A program made the translations under genes and the position numbers. This document shows, one piece after another, positions 53,441 through 63,837 of a DNA stretch of 64,000 nucleotides (position 1 is its first letter; every line of letters starts with the position of its first letter). Source of the stretch: Lepidostoma basale (Eukaryota; Arthropoda; Insecta; Trichoptera; Lepidostomatidae); assembly GCA_022606425.2 (NCBI GenBank), contig JAHDVF020000438.1, positions 120,001 through 184,000 of the forward strand, in the 5' to 3' direction. The notes beneath the pieces were generated by a model. That model was not told the origin of the DNA and did no database searches. It worked only from the letters and a program-made list of their open reading frames with translations.

Positions 53441-54089
53441 GTCACAAAATCAAATTATTTCTTATGATAAAAAATACTTATAGCTAGTCAATTGAAATAG
53501 AAAAAAAATACAAGAATTATTCATAAAAAAATATATTTAATACGAAAAAGCTAATTTTAACATGTCATCAAAAAAAAAAACATTTGCACAACAAATACAA
53601 TTAAGTTGTAATTTTATGCAAGAACAAGCTTTTGTTGTAAATGTACCCTGTAAATGTACATCAAGTTAGAATTAGAAACCATTTGCGCCTACCTTTTCTC
53701 AAAAAATTAACTGCTGATGAACTTCGGTATAAATTAATTTTTTAAAATATCGCCTTGGGCTCAAATTTATTAAAATTAATTTGCACATCAGATGTTCTAC
53801 ATTTACATTTGTTTAGAGCTTTAGCACTAAAATATGTATGGATAAATGCTAACCACACCCCTACTCCAACCTATTGATTACACCTTATTAGGCTATGAAA
53901 AAAAATGAAAATTGTACCCACGACAACAAACGAAGCGACCATTGCCAGAATTATATTATTATTAAGCAGGATGCTATCTTCCACCGTATTCACTTTTCAC
54001 CATTTCGCTTATCCCTTTCAGAAAACAGCCTGCTTTCTGAAATAATAAGAGTCTACCCGTTCAATTCTACGAGGCAAGCATTACCTGAA
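53441..54089. other. A+T-rich spacer
   Basis: No gene or repeat family recognised. Confidence 0.45.
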
Positions 54090-54245
54090 AATACAGCACT
54101 CATATGAAAAAGGGTAATCTGTCCTTCAGAGAAACACTCCGAGCCACACAAGTAAGTCCAGCATAAATCAACAGCCAAATCCAACAATGTTCCCATCCAA
54201 CGAATTTGCAATTGCTACAAAAGCTGAACCTATATTCCCGTGGTT
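54090..54245 (-). repeat. Repeat G, diverged copy
   Basis: AGAAACACTCCGAGCCACAC, AGTCCAGCATAAATCAACAG and CAACAATGTTCCCATCCAAC, then AAAGCTGAACC. Same order as 35853-36296. Confidence 0.6.
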
Positions 54246-54249
54246 TCTC

Positions 54250-54420
54250 TTCAATCGTTCGGTTGAAGGTAGCTAATCAATCGCCATTTTATTGTCACGT
54301 GAATTCTACACCAGACTAAAGACGGTGTGACAGTCACACTTCCATCGCCGGGAATCGAATCAGGGATCTACGGTGTTGCAGTCATAGTTCTTACCACCCT
54401 GCCACGAAGATGGTAAATTG
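54250..54420 (-). mobile_element. SINE-Gly copy
   Basis: Head at the right: CCCTGCCACGAAGATGG and B-box complement CGGGAATCGAATCAGGGATC. Body at the left: ATCGCCATTTTATTGTCACG. Truncated at its 3' end. Confidence 0.8.
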
Positions 54421-54450
54421 TTATTGTGAGTTCGTTGGATATATATATAT

Positions 54451-56429
54451 TAGGGTGTCCCTTATATGGGCAAAAAATTTTTTTTTTGGATTATTGAAAC
54501 GCATACCCCCTAATTGTGTTAAATAGTCTACTAGTTACCCAAATACAGAATTTCAACTTCCTACGTTAATTCTAACCCGTGCCGACTTGCCCTCAAAGTT
54601 TTAGAAAATAGGTGATTTAAGTGTCTCTTAAATGTAGTTGTAGATGCTCAATTAAAACCATTATTATGTTAGATAAATATTGATGAAAACACATACTAAT
54701 AAAATGCTCTTCATGCAATTATCAAAAAAGATCCAAATTTATATTTATTTACTTGAATATTTCCTCTTCAAAGTCTCTTTTTTTACAGTCTGGGAAAATT
54801 TTTCTATGTTCTTGCACACAACATAATATGAACTGCTTATCTTCTTCATCTGCGGTAGTCAAACTATGATAATCTGTCATTAGATTAAAAGCCCTTTCAG
54901 CTGTGTCATTAACTTCTTTTAAGCTAGCAACCTTATTTTTAGCTTCCACAAACGCCGCGCTGTTTTTCTATGAAGATAAAATTTATTGAAGGAAATTACT
55001 ATCAAGTTTCAGTTGTGAAAATAAATCTTTACTCTTGACAGAAACAAAATCCATAAAAATAGATAACAAATACTTGTAGTACCTATTAATAAAACAAATA
55101 AGTTCTAAATTAAATACCAAATTAAACACTTCTTACGTACCATATAGAGAGCCAGACATCTGTTCCTTCGATGGAACATATCTTTTTCCCGAATCTCCAA
55201 AACTTTTTTCTGTAAGTTTTCTACAATGTTTCCTTTGGTCTGCTCATCAATGTTGTCATCAAAAATTAAAAGGATAGCTATTTCCTCTGACAAGTATCAC
55301 AAATGTTGACTGAACTTATTTAAAGCCGCTTTGGAATTTGTCAACTTTTTCGAAATATTTTAAGGTCTTTAAAAAACTAAAATCTTGATTCGTAACTTTT
55401 ATCGCCAAACCACATTTAAGCCAAGGCTTTACATAAACTGCTACAATAAATAAACAAACATCTCGTAAAGCTTGTTTGTCCTTAGCGTACATTTTAAACT
55501 AGGACTGCAGCAAACGTACTTTAAAGGAGTAAATTACTCTTGCCATCCATCGTGCTTGATGCATTGGGCCAGCAGGTCTGATTTTTATTTTATTTTCAGT
55601 GCTTCCACCCAGAAAAACAATAGCAAGCTCAATGAGTTTGCTATAATCATCTCGTACAATCGATTTTGCGATTCAAATGCACTTTTGAGCATCAGTTCGT
55701 ATATATGATGGCGGCAAGCAAAGAGTAACAAATCTCTTTCTAGTTTTTGCACACAAGCTCCGTTCAAGCATCCTGTATAAGATGCTGTCGTATTACAGCA
55801 CATTCAAGAGCATCGGCGTATGCGATATCGAATAAATTATCTTATTTAAGTTGAAAGTTCTCTTCGCGGCGCCTATGTAAGTCCTAAATCGTCTTTCTAT
55901 TTTTTGCAGTTATCGTCAGACCTGATAAAGATCCACTAACTTCTTATCATAATTAAGAACGGCTCTGATGGGTATTCTAGCCTTTTTTCAGAATATATTG
56001 CACTCCAGAATAACAAGATTTGCGCTTTCAAAATACGTGAAGTTAATCAGTCAAATTAACTTCACGTATTTTGAAAAATAGAACTGCGAGAACTTGACGG
56101 TTAGATGGTAGTTTACACCTGTTATTTAATAATTTACTTCACTAATCAAGAAAATACTCTTTTAATTGTTTCTTAGTTCCACTGACATCTTCGAAATATA
56201 AAACAATCCGTGCTTAATACCCGAAAAACCGAGAATAAATGATGATAACAACGACAACGCGCCGCTCCTGTGACGCAATTTGTATGGGACATCTTTGTGC
56301 GCAAGTCGGCACGGGTTACACTGTTCCGAATAAGGAAAAAAATTGGTTTTGGATGTTTTAGGCCCAAATGAATAAAACAATAGCCTATGCATTGTAAAAT
56401 TAAAACTTTGAAAAATAAGGGACACCCTA
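54451..56429 (-). mobile_element. DDE transposon, hAT-like ends, 1979 bp
   Basis: Terminal inverted repeats start TAGGGTGTCCCTTAT (54451-54465 and 56415-56429 complement), with one further T/A on each side. They lie in ATATATAT that allows an 8-bp duplication (54443-54450, 56430-56437), but the low complexity leaves the length open. TAACCCGTGCCGACTTGC occurs at 54573-54590 and inverted at 56301-56318, about 110-125 bp from each end. It is a likely transposase-binding subterminal repeat. A broken transposase lies between. Confidence 0.75.
54749..55850 (-). pseudogene. Transposase with CRHH motif, broken
   Basis: Minus-strand pieces in order: NTTASYTGCLNGACVQKLER, DLLLFACRHHIYELMLKSAF, then (shifted) RPAGPMHQARWMARVIYSFK, KMYAKDKQALRDVCLFIVAV, YVKPWLKCGLAIKVTNQDFS, SEEIAILLIFDDNIDEQTKG and VNDTAERAFNLMTDYHSL, ending EEEIFK at 54749. 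CRHH fits the C-x-x-H signature found in several cut-and-paste superfamilies (hAT, Kolobok, P and others). I recall similar proteins in other insects and in Hydra but cannot name the family. At least three frame breaks, and the N-terminus is not recovered. Confidence 0.65.
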
Positions 56430-56437
56430 ATATATAT

Positions 56438-57074
56438 ATTATTTAAATCGTTAATGTACTCTTAAAAATTTAACAATTCTTTAGTGAACCTTCGTCCAAT
56501 TAAAAGTAGAAAGTGTACCCTGTTCGTGACATTTAAAAACACTTTATAATTCTCCTTCGTCTTTGGGCGATTTACTTTAAAATTCGGGTTTGGTTTCCTT
56601 TTGATAAAAAAATAAGTAAGCAATCTTGATTATAATTCAACGAATATTCAATGTAGCAAACTATTTTGCGGTTCTCCAGAGATTTCGTTATACGGATGTT
56701 TTGCTGTTTAATACATTTTGGTAGTAAATGAAGCATGAAACCAAGAGAACGAAAACATTGTTTTAGTGGGCATAGAAAGTTGCGGGCGGACACAGATGAA
56801 AACTAATTTGGTGGGATCCCGAAGGATTATCCCACTATGAAACTATGTCTATAACACCTCACGCCAAATTAATTAACACCATACGAAATAAGCGCAGATA
56901 AACTAAAATATTTCGTAATTTTCAAAGATAATCTTGAAATAAAATTAATATATTGTAAGATCAAAATTTAAAAAGTTGACAATCGAATTGTCATTTATTT
57001 AAAATATGGCATTTTCTTCTTCATAATAATTTTCTATATTTTGTTATTATTTAATTAATAACCATCACGCGGTT
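56438..57074. other. A+T-rich spacer
   Basis: No gene or repeat family recognised. Confidence 0.45.
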
Positions 57075-57150
57075 TAGATAGATAAAAAAAATAACCGCTC
57101 TTCTCCTTTATCCTGACATACCGAGTACTTCTCTAACATCCTCCACGTCA
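57075..57150 (-). mobile_element. LINE-A 3' fragment
   Basis: TTATCCTGACATAC, then ACTTCTCTAACATCCTCCAC, is the reversed MNVEE..REVCQD coding region. It is interrupted by an extra CGAGTAC at 57122-57128. Confidence 0.6.
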
Positions 57151-57414
57151 AAAAATAAAAAAAATATTGCTTTGGTAGTCTCTAATCAACTGTTTTCTTC
57201 ATTAATTCATTTTTATATGTCCTAACTATCGTGTAGATATAAATTTATTATTAAAAAACAATGAGACTTGAAATTAAATCTAGCCATAAAGTACGATTGA
57301 AATCCTCTATCCTAAACCAGATGTGAAGCATTTTATCCCCTTGATCACAACGCCTAATAAATTATATATTTAAAAAGCCGCAAATAACTCTGCAAATAAA
57401 GAAGAAAAAAAAAT

Positions 57415-57525
57415 TAACACCTAGGATTTTTAATCAATGACATGAGCATAAAATAGTTCAGTATTATGAGGAATGAATCAGGTTGTATCCAGGCTTGGAC
57501 CCATGTTGCCACCCATCTATAATAA
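57415..57525 (-). mobile_element. SINE-Arg, decayed
   Basis: GACATGAGCATAAAATAGTT, GAGGAATGAATCAGGTTGTA and TCCAGGCTTGGACCCATGTT match the SINE-Arg body and B-box region with many changes. Confidence 0.65.
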
Positions 57526-57532
57526 TAAAGAA

Positions 57533-57645
57533 CAATCGGTCTGCCTCGACTTCGTACCCCATTTACATCATTAACGTATACTTTCTTAACCATTCTTTCT
57601 CCATCCATGCGTTCCATATGTCCGAACCAACGCAGCGATCGGACT
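57533..57645 (-). mobile_element. LINE-A fragment
   Basis: Codons for GHMERMDGERMVKKVYVNDV and NGVRSRGRP on the minus strand. Internal fragment without tail. Confidence 0.75.
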
Positions 57646-58359
57646 TTATTAAATTATCTAAATCCTGTCATTCTTGGATATTTTATTGTGTTTTTTAATT
57701 CGATATTTAAGACGCATAATATTAGCAAGTTAGTATAGTTTTTGTTAATTTAATGTCTGCTCGACTTAAAAAATCGGACGGAAAGATCTAGATTTAGCTA
57801 CCTACATCCTCTTCACAAGGTTCACACCTACACGGAGAGAGAAAAAAAAGAGTGGTTGAAACAGTACTGAAAATAACATTACTGGTTCTAAAACAGGGAG
57901 AAAATAGAGAGTAGGTCAAGTTTTATAAAGTGTGTTGTGGAAATAGAAGATAAGGAGCGTCATCGTTAAGAAACTACACAAGAAAAATTCAACGAGACTT
58001 CTATTCATGAAAGCGAAATTTAATTACTAGCAGAGCTTATTATGGCCGTAATGTAGGTACACCGCTTCAGGACAAAAATCTTTTCACAGAATTAATTACC
58101 TTTTCAAATAAGGCTACTCTATATAATTTTGTTGATTAGCAATAAATTTGGAGGATAAAAAAAGGTATGTATACATAAATTACTGGTTTAGAATTCTATA
58201 TAACAAAAGGTACAAAATTTGTACTAAAAGATATTTGCTTCTATAAATATATGATATCATATTTAATATTTTGCTCACTGATATTATAGCCTGAATGAAA
58301 TTATTTAATTAAAAATAAATAAACATGTATACATACAAGCGGATCCAACAGACGTTGTC
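57646..58359. other. A+T-rich spacer
   Basis: No gene or repeat family recognised. Confidence 0.45.
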
Positions 58360-58530
58360 CTTCGTGGACTTGGACTTGGTTCAGCTCTAATGGCTATTTC
58401 CTTTACCTCTGTAGGAAACCTTGTTGGAATGTGATTTGGTAGTTATTTTGTGATGGGGCTAAATGTATGGCCCGGAGTGTCCCTCCGAAAGAGGGGGAGG
58501 GGGGATTCAAGGTTTATGATAAAGTCTTAC
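58360..58530 (+). repeat. Repeat G, longest uninterrupted copy
   Basis: GTTCAGCTCTAATGGCTATT, CTCTGTAGGAAACCTTGTTG, GATGGGGCTAAATGTATGGC, CCGGAGTGTCCCTCCGAAAG and GGTTTATGATAAAGT in order. It gives the reference order for the split copy at 35853. Confidence 0.7.
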
Positions 58531-58654
58531 ATTATTGTCAAGGAATGGAATACCAGTTAGGGTTGGGATTGTATTTATATTGAGTTTGAATTTTAAATCT
58601 ACGCAAAGCTACAACGCAAGTGATTCGCGCATACTTAAACACAGAATTCGACAT

Positions 58655-58880
58655 CAGCGCCATCTATGGTAAAAAAAACACAACTATGATTATTCTCAGG
58701 TCAATTCTGCATGAATTTCTCGGAAAGTTTTAAAGGTCCCTTGCCGGGTCCACTTGTGAATTTAAACCATCCAGGGACCCACTCAAACACACACAAAATT
58801 TCATCAAAATCGGTCCAGCCATTTAGGAGGAGTTCAACTACATACGCCCGTACAGAAGAATTATACATATAAAGATAATG
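58655..58880 (+). repeat. Common insect interspersed-repeat segment
   Basis: CATCAAAATCGGTCCAGCCA, AGGAGGAGTTCAACTACATA and GTACAGAAGAATTATACATA, with GCGCCATCTATGG at the start. This wording is widespread in insect genomes; I cannot assign the element class. Confidence 0.55.
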
Positions 58881-59029
58881 TCTAAAATAGAAATATCATA
58901 CAGGTAGATTAAAAAAATGGAATAACAGTCAAAATATGAATATACGAGTACATACTCGTATACACACATTTCTACCATCACACCGTTTCCAAAAGGATTA
59001 ACAGAGAAAACGGAAATTTTACTTTGTTT

Positions 59030-59110
59030 ACCAAAATCGGTTGGCGAAATAGCTGCCGCGCAATTAAAATAAATTGTGATATTATAACTGTGTTTCAAAT
59101 TAAAACAGTA
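59030..59110 (+). repeat. FB2 fragment
   Basis: CAAAATCGGTTGGCGAAATA, GCTGCCGCGCAATTAAAATA and AAATTAAAACAGT are diverged from the FB2 right half. Confidence 0.5.
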
Positions 59111-59699
59111 AATATTTAAAAGCAATTATATAACTTTGAAACTAGCTTGTTTTTTTTTTTAAACTTACAATTTATTAAATAAACGTCGGACAAGCTTATT
59201 AAAAGCAATACGCGTACGTCTCGTCTGTGTTCTTGAAAGAAAATTGTACAATAGTTTTTACGAAAGAATTACGTTTTAAGACAGAAAACGTTTTACCCTT
59301 CAACATTTATATAAAATACTGAAACGAACAAAGTAGCAAAATCCATTTGCAGATCAAATTAATTCAAAACATTATTCGGTATAAAGGTTATTATTTAATA
59401 ATAGGATTCGTAATTTAGCATTTGTATACGTCCTAGTAATTAATGGTTCGCATATTAATAAGACCGCATGAATAATATTAACCCAAAGAATGCGGATAAC
59501 ACTAAATCCCGACTCACCAACGAAAACGAGAATAGAAGAAAATTTCTCACATTCCACCCCTCCTGAATGATAAATTTCAATTTGGCGTCAATATTCATAG
59601 TGCAGTGGGAGGAATAATTAGAGCTAATAAAATGAATGAATAGTGGATTGGGTAGGTACGATAGGCGTTGTTGGAATTAAAAATGAATAAAATATGAAA
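59111..59699. other. A+T-rich spacer
   Basis: No gene or repeat family recognised; short minus frames only. Confidence 0.45.
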
Positions 59700-60435
59700 A
59701 CATAAACCCTTATGTATGGAAACGAACCATGGAACTGCTAATAAATAAAATATGAAAACATAAACCCTTACGTATTATGGAAAAAAGAAGGATTAAAGTA
59801 GAATAAATGCAGTAAAATGAGATCTCTTAGACGAATGTGTAGAAAAGCTGTGTATGATAGAGTAGAGTGTGTATGATAGAGAAAAATATCCACTAGAGCA
59901 AGGATGGCAGTACATAATGTAGTTCTAATGCCAACCGTTATGTATGGAAGCGAAGCTTGGAGCTTGCAAATAAAGGATAGAAGTAGGATAAATTCCTTAG
60001 AAATGAGATCACTGAGAAGAATGTGCGGGAAAACGATATATGATAGAATACCGAACGACGAAATAAGGAATAAATGTAAGCCACATGATTGCATCATAAG
60101 TAAAATTTAAAATTATGGTTTGGATGGTTGTATACAAGGAGTGTGAGTAGAAAGAGAAGCCGTGGAAGACTAAGGAAAGCATGGCATGCCCAAATTAATC
60201 AAATACTGAAAGGCGGCCACATTCGAAATCGGAAAAATCGACGAGCGTGCATGTTACGATGTATGAATGTAGAGGAAGCTAGAGAGGTATGTCAGGACAG
60301 AGTATTATGGCGGTCCATCCTCTATGCCTACCCCTCCGGAAAACGGCGTGATGGTTTGTTTAGTTAGTTAGTTTTAATAGAGTGTCGAATGTATCTCGTA
60401 TAAGAAGTGAATGCGGTGCGAATGAATATGTTATG
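59700..60435 (+). mobile_element. LINE-A nested in LINE-A
   Basis: The host copy (59700-59878, MYGNEPWNC.., RINAV, RRMC codons up to TGTATGATAGAG) resumes at 60377 with TAGAGTGTCGAATGTATC and GTGAATGCGGTGCGAATGAA. Between them is a younger copy (59880-60376) with MAVHNVVLMPTVMYGSEAWS, SLRRMCGKTIYDRIPNDEIR, SRKRSRGRLRKAWHAQINQI and RACMLRCMNVEEAREVCQDR, ending CGGCGTGATGGTTTG plus (TTAG)n. A 43-bp unit around ATGAAAACATAAACCCTTA is duplicated at 59695-59770. Confidence 0.78.
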
Positions 60436-60443
60436 CACAAAAT

Positions 60444-60640
60444 GACCTGCGTGGCCGAGTGGTAAGTGCTTTGACTGCCACACAGGAGGTCCCGAGTTCG
60501 ATTCCCAGAAATGGCAGTGTGTTACACTCTATTTGGTCTGGTGTAGATTTCACGTGCCAAAAAATGGCGATAGATTAGTTACACCTGACATGAGAATCAA
60601 TAGCTAAAATTATGTATACAGTAATTTGATTCAAATAATC
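60444..60640 (+). mobile_element. SINE-Gly copy in LINE-A
   Basis: GACCTGCGTGGCCGAGTGGT, CTTTGACTGCCACACAGGAG and the intact B box GAGTTCGATTCCC, then the body CACGTGCCAAAAAATGGCGA and the 3' end of the TGTATACAGTAATT type. It interrupts the host LINE-A after its MHKM codons. Confidence 0.83.
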
Positions 60641-61194
60641 TGCTGTGTACAAATGTGGAAAGCAACGGGAAACTACTACATTAAAAAGGCCCAAAGGACA
60701 TCCAAAAAACTAGTAAAGATGTTAATAAACTTTGCTATAAACCAATCCCTAGCATAGAAACAAACAAAAAAGCAGTGTCATTTTCTGCATGGAAATAAGA
60801 TGTATGTATGTATAACATTTGTGTTCGATTACAAACAGTTATATTTAGCCTCTTCATCGTAGTTTCTGTTTTATAATAAAAAAAAAACTAAGACGCTCAA
60901 TAATTTAAAAGTATATCATATAAATTCGAGTCACATACGAATAAATTTGAATATCGAACTAGAATGATAAAATGAGATCAAAATTTGATTACAACTCAAA
61001 AAGAAAGCGAACTCAATAGTTAAAAGTTTACAAGTGAATATATTGTAATAGTTTTAAAGAAATTACAACATACGAGTACACATGAGAAGTGTTAACAACG
61101 AGTTGTCGCGAAGAGATATTTTAATAAATAAAAAAACGAAACCCTAGTTATGTAAATCGACAAAAAACTAAACATTCATATTGTAGTTTTTCCG
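60641..61194. other. A+T-rich spacer
   Basis: 60650-60790 (GTGGAAAGCAACGGGAAACT) may be another old LINE 3' part; not assigned. Confidence 0.4.
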
Positions 61195-61480
61195 AAGGGG
61201 TAGGCAGAAATTGAAACGCCACACATTTCTATCGTGGTATTCCATTATACTCGTACACCATGACGCGCACGCACGATTTTGTCAAGACTCCAAATACAAC
61301 CACCATTTTGTATAATATATTTTTTCATACCATATTTTTCTCGGCCTTCATCGACTTATTTAACCATCTACACTGCATGTATTCATTTTTTTGACGATTA
61401 TTCCCGCATACATTCGTTACAACTATCCAAGTCATCTGTCTTAATATTCAAGAACGAATTTATCTGCCTTACATTCTTTC
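61195..61480 (-). mobile_element. LINE-A, strongly decayed
   Basis: GAAGGGGTAGGCAGAAATTG, CCATGACGCGCACGCACG and ATATTTTTCTCGGCCTTCAT follow the LINE-A minus-strand order with many changes. Confidence 0.6.
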
Positions 61481-61514
61481 AATTGAAAAGGAAATGTAGT
61501 CATCTCGACATTAA

Positions 61515-61690
61515 TTACTAACTAACTAACCATTACACCGCTTCTCTGGAGGGGAAGACAGAGATGATGGACCGATACATTGCTATGTCTTGACATTCCT
61601 CTACATTCATACATCGTAACACGCAGGCTAGCTCGTTTATTTTTCCACCGTCGAATGCGGCCGGCTTTTAGCAATTGATATATAAACCTA
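61515..61690 (-). mobile_element. LINE-A 3' end
   Basis: (AACT)n tail, CCATTACACCGCTTCTCTGG and the reversed VCQD..MYECR..RAS..RRWK codons. 5'-truncated at about 61690. Confidence 0.72.
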
Positions 61691-61789
61691 AAAATAAACT
61701 TTTCAATAATAAAACAGTGTTTCAATTGACGAAAGTTTAAATATGGATTTCCGGAGTAAGTTTTCCCTTCTATACAACAGGTCGTTTAA

Positions 61790-61998
61790 ACCCGATTACT
61801 GTATACAATTTATTTTAGCTATAATATTGAGTCCCATGCCATGTGATAGGTAGCCAATCCATCGCCATTTTATTGTCACGTGAATTCTACACCAGACCAA
61901 AGACAGTGTGACCATCACACTGCCATTGCCGGGAATCAAACCTGGGACCCTCGGTATAGATGTCAGAGCTCTTACCACTCTGCCACAAAGGTCGTTAA
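61790..61998 (-). mobile_element. SINE-Gly, nearly full-length
   Basis: Head at the right: CCACTCTGCCACAAAGGTCG and GGGAATCAAACCTGGGACC (B box with one change). Body: CGCCATTTTATTGTCACGTG. 3' end of the second type at the left: CCCGATTACTGTATACAATT. Confidence 0.82.
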
Positions 61999-62249
61999 AG
62001 TTATTCAAATATTTCTTAATTTCTTGTGTCAATTAATATTTTACTAAACGTCATCTTAGTACACACTTTTCGTAGTAGCCTTATTTATAAAAAAAACTTC
62101 ATGCCCAAAAATACCAAATACGTTTTTTTTTCAACCGATGTAAAGCTCGTTAACAGACAATTATTCAAATGTATTTAAGCTAATGCCTGGCATGCGTTGC
62201 AATATCTTTATTTATTATATTTGTATTATTTTGCTATTTAATATTGTAT
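61999..62249. other. Spacer
   Basis: Nothing recognised. Confidence 0.4.
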
Positions 62250-62570
62250 ATCTTCTTCTTCTTCTTCAGCCTGTATTGACCGTCCACTCCTGGACGTAGG
62301 TCTCCTCTCGCATTTTCCATTCTCTTATATTCTGAGCGATCCGCATCCAGGCACTTCCCGCACTTCTCCGGATATCGTCGCGCCAACGCAGCTGTGGGCG
62401 CCCAACTCCACGCTTTGCCGTCCTTGGCCACCAGCACAGCAGTCGCCTTGTCCACTTTTCATCTGGATCGCGAGCGACATGTCCCGCCCATCGCCATTTG
62501 AGGGTTACAGCCATCTTGATAACATCGGAAACCTTTGTCCTGACTCTAATGTCCTCATTTCTTGTATATA
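62250..62570 (-). mobile_element. LINE-D-like 3' end
   Basis: The minus frame reads MAVTLKWRWAGHVARDPDEK, WTRRLLCWWPRTAKRGVGRP, QLRWRDDIRRSAGSAWMRIA and EETYVQEWTVNTG, stop. The 3' tail is (GAA)n at 62252-62267. The closest relative is at 41161. This stretch is open for 82 codons. Confidence 0.82.
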
Positions 62571-63589
62571 TTGGCTATTTACTTTAATGCCAAAGTCAAT
62601 AATTGAAAATTCTTCTTAAGCGCCATCTATTATACATTAGTGGTAATATGTTCCTATGCGACTTACGAATACGTTATCGGCACCAAATAATTTCAGTTGT
62701 AACGCCAATATTGCCAACAACAACTGTACAAAGTTTAAACTCAATCAGATTAACGATGCGCGAATGCTTAAGGTACGAACATACAGACATAATTTTTTAT
62801 TAATAAGAATAATTATGAACCGCCACTGGTGCAAACACAATCGGTGTGTGAATAAAGCTATACGCTTATATGGAAGCATTTGACATAATGATTCTAGATC
62901 AAATTTCTAACCACAATATCGGCAAGTCAATTTATTAACCTGACTTTGCAAAATTCCAAACAAATTATGAAGTAATCTGCTAAACTCGAAAATAAACAAG
63001 TCAAGGTTTTAATTTGAGCTTTTTCGTAGCTTTAATGTACTGTAAACAAAATTTTTAATTGGCTAGGTTTCAGGAATCAAAATAATGCTTTTTTTGTTTA
63101 TATATTTTTTCCGATGACGAAGATATGTTATCTGTGAAAAATTTGGAGATAAATGAAAAATAAAGTGGGAAAAATGTGGTTTGATTTAAAAAATAAATAA
63201 TAGTGTAATTTCATTGCGTTGTTTGTCAACAGAAGTTAATCAAAAATTTATGTTTTCGAAGGAATTTTTCACAATTTAATATAATTTTACGCTCCGAGGA
63301 GTTGAAAAGTCTGCTATTCGCTGTCTGGAATGATACTCTGTTTGATGTTATGGAATGATCGCTGGTTTATCGAAATCTAGAGGCAAATTTGCTAGTTTTG
63401 CAAGTTGGAATTCAGCTGACAGCGCGGCGATTATTGGAGAGTTTAAAATAAACATTATTAAATAAAATTTCTAATACATTGTAGTGATACAACATTTTAT
63501 ATGTTTTATAAACATACTTCATAAAACAAGTCTAAAATAATGCATATACGATATATATTATATTATAAATTAATTTGTTTTTTTAGATA
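62571..63589. other. A+T-rich spacer
   Basis: No gene or repeat family recognised; two overlapping short frames at 62603-62883 are unassigned. Confidence 0.45.
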
Positions 63590-63825
63590 AACTTAAGGCG
63601 TTAACACTGTGGAATTCCATACCGACGAATTTTTATGAATTAAAACACTGTTTTTTCCACTTTTGAGTTTATTTTTCTCGACATGTTTCGAAGGCTTACA
63701 CCTTCATCATCGAGAGAATGATATAAACGTTTATACGCGTTTATATAGTTCTCCCGATGATGAAGCCTTCGAAACATGTCGAGAAAATAAACTGAAAAGT
63801 GGAAAAAAGTATTTTAGTTCATAAA
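63590..63825. repeat. FB3 foldback element, best copy
   Basis: Arms 63637-63712 and 63755-63820: GAATTAAAACACTG, CCACTTTTGAGTTTATTTTT, CTCGACATGTTTCGAAGG and complements. Both arms carry the core (63681-63690 inverted, 63770-63779). The left extension CTTAAGGCGTTAACACTGTG is outside the palindrome. Confidence 0.8.
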
Positions 63826-63837
63826 AATTAATTTGTA

